Origin: Acidimicrobiia bacterium
GTDB taxonomy: Bacteria > Actinomycetota > Acidimicrobiia > Spongiisociales > ZC4RG35
Assembly (NCBI GenBank): GCA_013812505.1
Contig: JACCTH010000021.1
Span: 1 to 64,000, forward strand
Length of the DNA: 64,000 nt
Reading direction: 5' to 3'
Below, in pieces: positions 1 through 8,302 of this stretch. Every line of letters begins with the position of its first letter. The first letter of the stretch is position 1. The notes under the pieces were generated by a model. That model ran no database searches, was not told where the DNA came from, and saw nothing but the letters and a program-made list of their open reading frames with translations. Position numbers and translations under genes: made by a program.

Positions 1-117
1 CACAGCCAAGACGACTTAGACCACATCGCCTCGCTCCTCAACGGACGCCCTCGACAAACCCTCAACTGGATGACACCATCAGAAGCACTAAACCAACTTG
101 TTGCACTCACCCCCTGA
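1..117 (+). mobile_element. C-terminal end of an IS30-family-like transposase, truncated by the window edge
   Basis: Frame 1 is open from base 1 to TGA 115-117: [38 protein letters not shown]. The LN.RPR.TL.W.TPsEAL signature is typical of IS30-type transposase C-termini. Absent from the ORF track because the start is outside the window. Confidence 0.75.
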
Positions 118-154
118 CGGCGCCTTCGTGTGGGGACAAATTTGGGCGAGAGAG

Positions 155-925
155 CTAGTTGGAGAAGGACACCGCAAACGCCGAGGCCCAGCGGTTCATG
201 AGCTCGCCGTAGTAGCGGCCGGCTTCGTCGAGGTTGCCCTCGGAGAGGGCGTTGATCGAAGCCCAAACATCGGCGACCGATTCATCGATTACGAGGACGG
301 ACGGGTCGAACATCTCGGCGACTCCGGCATAGTCGAGCTCGAGCATTGCCTCGGCGGGGAACTCCGCCAACCACAGACCCAGGTTGTTGACCTCCGCCAC
401 CAGGTTCTCCGGCAGGCCGGCGGCGATCATCACCTCGGCGGCGCGATTGACCCGCTCGAGCCCTTTGGCCAGGTTGGTTCGATACTGGATGAGAGCGAAC
501 CGTCCGTTGTCGGTATAGATGCGTTCGTTGGGGGCGAAGGGCACCAGCCAGCGGATGGGGACATGCCAGGCAGACGTGAGAATGTGCGAGCGAATGTCGG
601 GCTCGCTCGCCCGCAGTCGTCGTAGCTCTCGCTCGGCTTGCCGAGCGACATCTTCGGGAATGATCACGGCTTTGCCGAACACTTCCAGATGATGGGACAG
701 AGCCAGCACTCCTTCCAGCATGCGCAGGTGCGGCCGCCGCGGGCACACATAGCGTCTGCCTTTCCAGTCGGTGATCCAGGCGTCCTCGATCATCGACTCG
801 CCGATAAAGCCATACGGTTCCCAGCGACGGGGACGGCGCGGCGAAGTAACGGAGTGAGGCTCCCACGCTCTGATCTGATCCTCAGGCAAATAGACGCGCA
901 GAAAGGACGATTTGATCATCGCCAA
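155..925 (-). CDS. Conserved hypothetical protein (256 aa)
   Basis: Long ORF with coherent composition; its stop lies about 38 bp from the IS30-like end. Family not recognised with certainty. Confidence 0.6.
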   Translation of the reverse strand: MAMIKSSFLRVYLPEDQIRAWEPHSVTSPRRPRRWEPYGFIGESMIEDAWITDWKGRRYVCPRRPHLRMLEGVLALSHHLEVFGKAVIIPEDVARQAERELRRLRASEPDIRSHILTSAWHVPIRWLVPFAPNERIYTDNGRFALIQYRTNLAKGLERVNRAAEVMIAAGLPENLVAEVNNLGLWLAEFPAEAMLELDYAGVAEMFDPSVLVIDESVADVWASINALSEGNLDEAGRYYGELMNRWASAFAVSFSN

Positions 926-1054
926 TTCATCCTAAGGGCAGGTGCTGAACACCCGAGGGGCCGTTAGACTCGCCCTCGAAAGGAGTAGTGCGGCTTCGCT
1001 GGAAACCACGCTTTTGGTGATCTTCTTTCTTTCTAAGTCGAGGGGGGCCCTTCA

Positions 1055-3085
1055 GTGATGGAGTGGATGCGACGCGACCTCCATCATGGCGACCTCGGCT
1101 TGAGCGACGACGACCTCCGCGAGATGTATCGGTTCATGCTCCTCGCCCGCCGCGTCGATGACCGGATGTTTGCTCTCAATCGCCAGGGCCGAGCGCCGTT
1201 TGTCGTGGGTTCGTCGGGACACGAAGCGATCCAGGTGGCTTCGGCGATGGCCCTCGATCGCGATAAGGATTGGGTGCTTCCCTACTACCGGGATATGGGA
1301 GTGGCCCTCGCCTGGGGTCTATCGCTCCTCGACATCTTCCGGGCGGTCTTTGCCCGAGGCAACGATTCGTTCTCCGGAGGCCGACAGCTTCCCAATCACT
1401 GGTCGAGCCGCCCCAAGCGCGTGTTCACCCAGTCATCGTGCATCGGGACGCAATACCCGCACGCCGTCGGGATCGCCAAAGCCCTCCAGATCAAAGGCGA
1501 CAACGCCGTCGTTGCGGTTTATGGCGGGGAGGGTTCCACCTCAGAAGGCGATTGGCACGAGGCTGTCAACTTCGCCGGCATCCATCGGCTGCCGGTGCTC
1601 TTCATCGCCGAGAACAACGGGTATGCGATCTCGGTCCCGAGCAACGACGAGGTTGCCGGATCAATTCATGGCCGCGCGATTGGCTATGGAATGAAGGGTT
1701 ACCTGATCGATGGCAACGACCCTCTGGTCGTTTATCGAACCGTGCGCGAGGCTGCCGAGCGAGCCCGAAATGGCGAAGGCCCGAGCTTGATTGAGGCCGA
1801 GACCTATCGCTACTACGCCCACACCTCAGATGACGACGATCGGCTCTATCGGACCCGGGAGGAGGTCGAAGAGTGGCGTCGGCACGACCCGGTGGTGACG
1901 CTCAAGCAATACCTGATCGAAGAACGGCTGCTTTCCGAATCGGACGAGGAATTGATCGCCAAAGAAGTCGTGGCCGCGGTCGCGGCCGCGGTCGAGGAGG
2001 CCGAAGCAGGGCCGCGGCCCGACGACCCCTACAGCCATGTGTATGCCCGAGTGATCGAGCTCGCGCCCGCGGCCCTCTATCCCGAACCGGCCGTGATTGG
2101 ACCCGAGGTCAATCTGATTACCGGCATCAACCGTGCGATTGGCGACGTCATGGCTTCACATCCGGACACCGTCGTCTTCGGCGAGGATGTGAGCGGCGCC
2201 AAAGGCGGGGTGTTCAAAGCCACCCAGGGCATCTCCGATCGCTTCGGAGAGGCTCGGTGTTTCAACACCCCCATCTCCGAGTCGTTGATCGTTGGGCTCG
2301 CCGTCGGCATGGGCGCCACCGAGGTTCGCCCATTAGCCGAAATCCAGTTCGCCGACTACATCCACCCCGCTTTCGATCAAATCGTGTCCGAGGCATCTCG
2401 GATCTCCTATCGATCCAACGGCACATGGTCGTGTCCGATTGTCATCAGAGTCCCGTTCGGCGCGGGGATCCACGGCGCGCTTTACCACTCGCAGTCGATC
2501 GAGACCTACTACGCGCACGTTCCCGGCCTCAAGGTCTTGGTGCCGTCGAACCCTGCCGACTTCAAAGGGCTCTTGGCCTCCGCGGTTGAGGATCCGGACC
2601 CGGTTCTCATCCTCGAACCCAAGAAGCTGTATCGGCTTGGCAAGGGTCCCTACCCGGAGGGCGACTACAAGGTTCCCATCGGCCGCGCCGCGATTCGCCG
2701 CAATGGAAGCGACATCACCATCCTCACCTATGGGGCGATGGTCCATTTCACGATGGAAGCACTGGGCCCCCTCACCGAGCTCGAAGTTTCTGTTGAAGTG
2801 ATCGACCTCCGCAGCTTGCGGCCGCTCGATTGGCCGACGATCGAGGCGTCTGTGCGCAAGACCGGTCGGGTGCTAATCGTCCACGAGGCCAACGAGTTTC
2901 TCGGTTTCGGAGCGGAGCTTGCGGCCCAGATCGCCGACAAGGCCTTTGAATGGCTCGATGCGCCGATTCGTCGATACGCCCTCGGCGACCTGCCGGCGAT
3001 GCCCTACGCACAGGAATTGGAAGACATGGTTTATCCGAACCCCGAGGGGATCATCCGCCACGCCTTGGAGCTGGCCAAGTACTGA
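1055..3085 (+). CDS. Thiamine-diphosphate-dependent 2-oxoacid (branched-chain type) dehydrogenase, E1 alpha and beta fused
   Basis: N-terminal half carries E1-alpha motifs (GSSGHEAIQVA, GGEGSTSEGDWHEAVNFA); C-terminal half carries E1-beta motifs (VFGEDVSGAKGGVFKATQGI, EIQFADYIHPAFDQI). Confidence 0.93.
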   Translation: MMEWMRRDLHHGDLGLSDDDLREMYRFMLLARRVDDRMFALNRQGRAPFVVGSSGHEAIQVASAMALDRDKDWVLPYYRDMGVALAWGLSLLDIFRAVFARGNDSFSGGRQLPNHWSSRPKRVFTQSSCIGTQYPHAVGIAKALQIKGDNAVVAVYGGEGSTSEGDWHEAVNFAGIHRLPVLFIAENNGYAISVPSNDEVAGSIHGRAIGYGMKGYLIDGNDPLVVYRTVREAAERARNGEGPSLIEAETYRYYAHTSDDDDRLYRTREEVEEWRRHDPVVTLKQYLIEERLLSESDEELIAKEVVAAVAAAVEEAEAGPRPDDPYSHVYARVIELAPAALYPEPAVIGPEVNLITGINRAIGDVMASHPDTVVFGEDVSGAKGGVFKATQGISDRFGEARCFNTPISESLIVGLAVGMGATEVRPLAEIQFADYIHPAFDQIVSEASRISYRSNGTWSCPIVIRVPFGAGIHGALYHSQSIETYYAHVPGLKVLVPSNPADFKGLLASAVEDPDPVLILEPKKLYRLGKGPYPEGDYKVPIGRAAIRRNGSDITILTYGAMVHFTMEALGPLTELEVSVEVIDLRSLRPLDWPTIEASVRKTGRVLIVHEANEFLGFGAELAAQIADKAFEWLDAPIRRYALGDLPAMPYAQELEDMVYPNPEGIIRHALELAKY

Positions 3086-3100
3086 CGGCGAGAACGTCGC

Positions 3101-4300
3101 ATGCCCAAAGACAACTTGCCCGTGAATAAGCCAAGAGGTATTGAACTGCTCGAGCCCGAGATGCGCCCGGAGCAGAGCGACCTTCGAGCTGGTGCGGGCC
3201 GACACGTCATCACGATCGTTGGTCTTGCCGTGGTCGTCGGGCTCGGGCTCATGCTCCTCCCCGACCCGGCTCCTCTCGACACCAACCTCGAAGGCGCCTT
3301 GCCCGCCCCGGTGGTCGCCACCACCTTGCCCCAGCCCGAGCCGGTGGCAATAGGGCTGATCGGGCTCGATTCTTTTCCGTTGCAATTTGAGCCCAGCCTC
3401 GAGGGCTACGTGCGCCTAGCGGGTCCCGCTTTTGGCAACGGATCGTATTGGATGATCGGTACCGGGGAACAGCCCACCCTCCTCACTTCCTCCGATGGCG
3501 TCGCGTGGAGCAGAGCGGGACCATTTCCGGCCGACGACGAGCGTCTAGTCGCCATACATCGGCTCATCGGCCACCAAGGAGTTCTCATCGCCGTCGGCAC
3601 CGAGGGAAGTCAAAGTCTTGATGAGGATCCCCTTCAACGCCTCCAAGTTTGGCGATCGGCCGACGGTGTCACCTGGATTCCGGAAGAGGTCGCCAGCGGA
3701 TCGACCTTCCTAGATTCGAACATGACAGTCGACGGTCAGCAGATTGTCGTCACCGCCTCGGATGCGATCGGCCATGACCACCTCTACCGCTCGTCGTTCT
3801 TCGGCCTCTGGCAAGAGATCGCCATCACCTTTTCGACCGCGAACGGGATCATTCGCGCTCCTGATGGCGGCTTCCTGCTCAGCACAGGCGAGGGCTCGAT
3901 CCTCACCTCGGCGAATGGAGTGAACTGGAGTCCCAACACCTCCTTTGACAACGGCATGTACTCGCAATGGAACGACCAAGTCGTTGGCACCGACAACGAG
4001 AGCGGGCAATTGATGATGCGGGTAATCGGCGAAGAAGGCGCCTCAGTGACCGAGCTCCCCGACTCTCTCGAAGGCTGCCAGGTGCGGGGCGGGCCCGCCG
4101 GACTGCTAGCACTCTGCCCAAGTGAGAGCGGCTCGGCTTTCAACCTGTATCTCAGTGAGAACGGGTTGCTTTGGCAGCGGTCGCAATCAGCCATCCTCAC
4201 GGATGAGCTCATCTACCTGGGCTATACCAACGCGGGCTTTCTCATCGCCACCGAGGGCCTCGATGGAACCTTGCTCGTGGCGAGAGCGGCGCTGCCCTAA
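3101..4300 (+). CDS. Membrane-anchored/secreted protein with BNR-like repeats
   Basis: N-terminal hydrophobic segment (ITIVGLAVVVGLGLMLL) then repeated SSDGVAWS / SADGVTW / SANGVNWS / SENGLLWQ motifs. Confidence 0.65.
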   Translation: MPKDNLPVNKPRGIELLEPEMRPEQSDLRAGAGRHVITIVGLAVVVGLGLMLLPDPAPLDTNLEGALPAPVVATTLPQPEPVAIGLIGLDSFPLQFEPSLEGYVRLAGPAFGNGSYWMIGTGEQPTLLTSSDGVAWSRAGPFPADDERLVAIHRLIGHQGVLIAVGTEGSQSLDEDPLQRLQVWRSADGVTWIPEEVASGSTFLDSNMTVDGQQIVVTASDAIGHDHLYRSSFFGLWQEIAITFSTANGIIRAPDGGFLLSTGEGSILTSANGVNWSPNTSFDNGMYSQWNDQVVGTDNESGQLMMRVIGEEGASVTELPDSLEGCQVRGGPAGLLALCPSESGSAFNLYLSENGLLWQRSQSAILTDELIYLGYTNAGFLIATEGLDGTLLVARAALP

Positions 4301-5784
4301 TAACCGGGCGGCCGGCGGTCGAACCAGGGCCGTGCTCGCTCCAATTGGCCGGCAACCTGAAACAGCAATCGGTCGGCCCCGTACGGAGCCACGAATTGCA
4401 CCCCGACCGGAAGGCCGTCGGCCGAGGTGTGGAGCGGCACCGACATCGCCGGCTGGCCGGTCATATTGAAGAGCGGAGTGTTGGGAATCGTTTCAGTCAC
4501 CGTCTTGCTCAGGTGGCGATAGAGAGCCAAAAGGGCCGGGCCGACCGGTGTACGTCGCAAAGTCTCCATCATCCGCCGCTCGGTCGTGCTCGGAGCGAGG
4601 TCTCCGTGACGCCAGGGCACGCGGGCAAGCGTCGAGGTGACCAGCAGATCGAACTGCTGGTGGAAACGGCCCATGTCGCGACCCGCCATGCGCACCTGGG
4701 TGAGGGCCGCGGCCAGGTTTTCGGCGCTGAGGTGACGACCCACCGCCCCCAGAATCCACGTGAGCAGCTCGTAGTCCTTAGGGTCGGGCTTCGACTTGCC
4801 GCTCATTCGAGTCGTCTCGGTGATCCCTTGAGCGGTGGAAGCCGCCACCAGGGTCAAGAATGCTTCCATCCACGCAGCTCGCTGCACCGGTACTTCGACA
4901 TAGGAAACCCGATGACCCAGCGACTCGAGAAGGCGGCCGGTTTCGTGGACAGCGATCCGGCATTCCTCCTCCATCGTTTCGCCCAAGAGCGGATCGGTCG
5001 ACAAGGCCACCCATAGCGATGGAGGGTCGACGTCGACCTGCGCTCGGAACGTTCCCTCATGAACCGGAGCGGTGTAGGGATCGCCCGGTTCGAAGCCGGC
5101 GATGGCATCGAGGATTCCGGCGGAGTCTCTTACCGAGCGGGTCAGGGCGTGCCCGCTGCTGAGACCGAACCAACTTTCCCCGAGGATGGGCCCGGTCGGC
5201 ACTCGTCCCCGGCTGGGTTTCAACCCGAAGAGCCCGTTGACCGACGCCGGGATTCGAATCGAGCCTCCCCCATCCGAGGCGTGGGCAACGGGCACCATTC
5301 CTGCTGCCACCGCCGCACCGGCGCCACCCGACGAGCCTCCCGCTGTGCGCCCTCGGTTCCAGGGGTTGGCCGTGACCCCATAGAGGTCGGGCTCGGTCAC
5401 CGGGGCAAGGCCGAATTCGGGGGCGGCCGTTCTCCCCAGGACTACAAGGCCGGCCGCCTCGAACCGATCGACAATCGTTGCGTTCCAGTCGGGGATAAAA
5501 CCCGACATCGAGCGCGACCCCATGGTGAGCGGGGCCTGGGCGTATTCCGCGCCGAGGTCCTTGAGCAAGAACGGCACCCCGCCGAACGGTCCGTCATTGG
5601 GCCCGTGCTCGACTCTGGCCAGGGCACGGTCGAAAAGCTTGATGACCACCGCGTTGAGGAGAGGGTTATGGGCTTCGATTCTGGAGATGGCCTCATCGAC
5701 CACCTCGCGCGCTCCCACTTCCCCGCGTCGGATCAAGCCGGCGAGACCGGAGGCGTCGTAGTCGGTGTACTCGGCAAAACCCAC
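4297..5784 (-). CDS. Amidase (amidase-signature/GatA-like family)
   Basis: GGSSGGAGAAVAAGMVPVAHASDGGGSIRIPAS signature and upstream FLLKD. Confidence 0.93.
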   Translation of the reverse strand: MGFAEYTDYDASGLAGLIRRGEVGAREVVDEAISRIEAHNPLLNAVVIKLFDRALARVEHGPNDGPFGGVPFLLKDLGAEYAQAPLTMGSRSMSGFIPDWNATIVDRFEAAGLVVLGRTAAPEFGLAPVTEPDLYGVTANPWNRGRTAGGSSGGAGAAVAAGMVPVAHASDGGGSIRIPASVNGLFGLKPSRGRVPTGPILGESWFGLSSGHALTRSVRDSAGILDAIAGFEPGDPYTAPVHEGTFRAQVDVDPPSLWVALSTDPLLGETMEEECRIAVHETGRLLESLGHRVSYVEVPVQRAAWMEAFLTLVAASTAQGITETTRMSGKSKPDPKDYELLTWILGAVGRHLSAENLAAALTQVRMAGRDMGRFHQQFDLLVTSTLARVPWRHGDLAPSTTERRMMETLRRTPVGPALLALYRHLSKTVTETIPNTPLFNMTGQPAMSVPLHTSADGLPVGVQFVAPYGADRLLFQVAGQLERARPWFDRRPPGY

Positions 5785-5801
5785 AAGAGCCAGGGTATCG
5801 G

Positions 5802-5861
5802 CTCAGGCTGCTGTGCAGATTTTCATTGCCCCCAGCAAAGAGAATCGACACAGAGCCTGAG
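5802..5861. repeat. Imperfect inverted repeat, unit 1 of a tandem pair
   Basis: CTCAGGCT-G-CTGTG-CAGATTTTC ... AGAATCGA-CACAG-AGCCTGAG. Confidence 0.65.
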
Positions 5862-5872
5862 TCCTCCTGGTT

Positions 5873-5914
5873 CTGTGCAGATTTTCTGTGCCCACACCAA
5901 TGAAAACGACACAG
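5873..5914. repeat. Imperfect inverted repeat, unit 2, same arms as unit 1
   Basis: CTGTGCAGATTTTC ... GAAAACGACACAG; arms match unit 1 while the loop differs. Confidence 0.65.
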
Positions 5915-5938
5915 TGGCCTAGTTACCCTTTCCGAGTG

Positions 5939-6490
5939 ATGAGAAGGTTGCTCGTGCTGGTCGTTCTCCTCCTGGTTGTGGCATGCGACACGGCGGATGT
6001 TGCCGGACAAGCGGTCACCGACTTGGCGGACACCGCTCAACTAGCCGAGATCTTCAACTCCGCCGAGCCTGATACCACGCAGTTGATTCTGCTCCTGTCC
6101 CCTACTTGAGGGGTTTGTCAAGCGGGCGCCCGTGCGGTGCAAGAAGACATCCTCAACGAGAATCCGACGGCCACCATCGCCGTCCATGTCATTTGGTTCT
6201 CGGTCCTGGGCGGGGACCAACGCTCCGAGATCAGGACCGAACTGGTCGACGACCCTCGAGCGATGCACAACTGGGATGACGATCGTGAGATCAGTGCCTT
6301 CTTTGGCGACCATGCCGAGGAGCTCGGCCTTCCCTCATCGGGCCAGCTCTGGGACGCGTATTTGCTTTTCGCGCCTGGGGCTACCTGGGAGGACACTCCG
6401 AATCCGCTAGTGGCATGGGGCGCACCAGTGGTCAACGAAAAAGAGCGGCTCCTGACAGAGTTGAACGGTCTGCTTGCGAGCGCTCCCTAG
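5939..6490 (+). CDS. Candidate selenoprotein: thioredoxin-fold lipoprotein with TGA at 6107-6109 read as Sec (UGVC)
   Basis: ORFs 5888-6109 and 6137-6490 are in one frame separated only by TGA 6107-6109. Joint translation MRRLLVLVVLLLVVACDT...LILLLSPT-U-GVCQAGARAVQEDILNENPTATIAVHVIW...; N-terminal lipobox (VVAC) and a beta-strand-SPT-U-x-x-C context. Confidence 0.65.
6116..6149 (+). promoter_or_regulatory. Possible bacterial SECIS-like hairpin downstream of TGA 6107-6109
   Basis: TGTC(6116-6119)/GACA(6146-6149) lower stem; GCGCC(6126-6130)/GGTGC(6136-6140) upper stem with one G-U; loop CGTGC with G about 22 nt after the TGA. Confidence 0.35.
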
Positions 6491-6529
6491 TCGCGTCGGC
6501 AGGTTCGGGCTTACCATCTCCGATTCGTC

Positions 6530-8302
6530 ATGCGATCCCTGCTGAGCCAACTATCTGACCGGGTCGGGGCGGCGTTTGCCGCCGAGGGGCTCGATCCCGG
6601 TCTCGGCCAGGTCCTCGTCTCTTCACGCCCCGAGCTCGCCCAGTTCCAATGCAACGGCGCCATGGCCGCAGCTCGGCAGGCCGGGCGTCCGCCACGCGAG
6701 CTCGCCGAGGCCGTCGCCGAGAAGCTTCGAGCCGACCCGGGGCCGCTCGAACAGATCGAAGTGGCCGGCCCGGGATTTCTCAACCTCCGCATCGATGACC
6801 GGTTCCTCGCCGAGTTAATCCACGAGAGTGGCGCCGACCCCCGGCTCGGGGTGAAAGCCGCTTCACCCTCGCTGACGGTGCTGGTCGACTATGCCGGCCC
6901 CAACGTTGCCAAAGCCATGCACGTCGGCCATCTGCGCGCCACGATCATCGGCGACTCCCTCGCTCGCCTCTTCCGCTTCCTCGGCCACAAAGTGATTCGT
7001 GACCCCCACTTCGGCGACTGGGGATTGCAGATGGGCCAGGTGATCGCCGCCATCGAAGAGCAGCGGCCGGACCTCCCCTTTTTCGACCTCGAGAGCGACG
7101 GCCCATATCCCGATACCTCCCCGGTCACTCTCGATGATCTCCAGGAGATCTATCCCCGTTCTTCGGCAAGGACCGAGTCCGACCCCGAGTGGGGTGAACG
7201 GGTCCGCCAGGTCACGGTCGATCTCCAGCAGGGCCGGCCGGGCTATCTGGCCCTGTGGCGGCACATGAAACGTGTCTCCGAAGAGTCACAGCGCCAGGAC
7301 TTCTCCGCCCTGGGCGTCGAATTCGATCTTTGGTTCGGCGAATCGGACGTAGCCGAATTGGTGTCGCCGTTGATCACCGACCTCCGAGAGCGGGGTCTGG
7401 CCGAGGAGAGCCGCGGGGCATTGGTGATGCGGGTCGAGCTCCCTGATGACAAGCGCGACCTTCCCCCCCTGATCCTGGAAACATCTCGGGGGGCGGTCCT
7501 GTATGGCACCACCGATCTGGCGACGATCCTTCATCGGGTGCGCGACCTCGGAGTCGACCTTGCTCTCTATGTAGTCGACGCTCGGCAGTCAGACCATTTC
7601 GAGCTGCTCTTTCGCGCCGCCCGCAGGTCTGGTTACGCGCCCGATGACGTCGGGCTCGAGCACATCCGCTTCGGAACGATGAACGGGCCTGATGGCCGGC
7701 CTTTCAAGACTCGCGCCGGTGGGGTGGTGTCGCTTGCCGATCTGATCGAGTTGATGACGGCAGCGGCCCGTCGCCGGCTTGACGAAGCCGACCTTGCCCG
7801 CTCTTATCCGCAAGCAGAACGAGAGGCCATCGCCCGTCAAGTCGGAGTGGCGGCTTTGAAGTTCGGCGACCTGATCAACAACCGCGTATCCGATTACAGC
7901 TTTGACCTCGAGCGCTTTTCGTCGTTCGAGGGCAAAACCGGCCCCTACCTCCAATACAGCGCCGTACGGATCCGTTCGATCCAGCGACGGGCAGCCGGCC
8001 TAGGGATGGACCCTGGACTGGTGCTGCCTCCTACAGTCGAACCCGAGCGGAATCTGATGCTCACACTGCTCCAGCTGCCCGAGGTTCTGGAGCGGGCCGG
8101 GGTATTGCGAGCACCCAACCACATTGCCGAGTACGCCTTTGAATTGGCCGCGGCTTGGAATCGCTTCTACGACGCGTGCCACATCATCGACGAAAGGAAC
8201 GCTGAGCGCCGAGGGGCGTGGCTGGCTCTCGCCGATCTCACGCTTCGCACTCTCACCACTGTCCTCGATCTGCTCGGGATCGAGGTGCCGGAGCGAATGT
8301 GA
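6530..8302 (+). CDS. argS: Arginyl-tRNA synthetase
   Basis: DYAGPNVAKAMHVGHLRATIIGDSLARLFRFLGHKV and the C-terminal anticodon-binding region FDLERFSSFEGKTGPYLQYSAVRI. Confidence 0.97.
   Translation: MRSLLSQLSDRVGAAFAAEGLDPGLGQVLVSSRPELAQFQCNGAMAAARQAGRPPRELAEAVAEKLRADPGPLEQIEVAGPGFLNLRIDDRFLAELIHESGADPRLGVKAASPSLTVLVDYAGPNVAKAMHVGHLRATIIGDSLARLFRFLGHKVIRDPHFGDWGLQMGQVIAAIEEQRPDLPFFDLESDGPYPDTSPVTLDDLQEIYPRSSARTESDPEWGERVRQVTVDLQQGRPGYLALWRHMKRVSEESQRQDFSALGVEFDLWFGESDVAELVSPLITDLRERGLAEESRGALVMRVELPDDKRDLPPLILETSRGAVLYGTTDLATILHRVRDLGVDLALYVVDARQSDHFELLFRAARRSGYAPDDVGLEHIRFGTMNGPDGRPFKTRAGGVVSLADLIELMTAAARRRLDEADLARSYPQAEREAIARQVGVAALKFGDLINNRVSDYSFDLERFSSFEGKTGPYLQYSAVRIRSIQRRAAGLGMDPGLVLPPTVEPERNLMLTLLQLPEVLERAGVLRAPNHIAEYAFELAAAWNRFYDACHIIDERNAERRGAWLALADLTLRTLTTVLDLLGIEVPERM

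Noticed and set aside
98-625. Long antisense ORF opposite 155-925, and many similar ORFs across the window (e.g. 4345-5016, 12216-13424, 22165-23043, 38363-39727)
   Set aside because: High-GC antisense shadow ORFs with low-complexity Arg/Gly/Pro-rich translations, fully overlapping genes with recognisable families.
5230-5265. T-loop-like GGATTCGAATC as part of a tRNA
   Set aside because: Lies within the amidase coding region; no acceptor or anticodon stems could be drawn.
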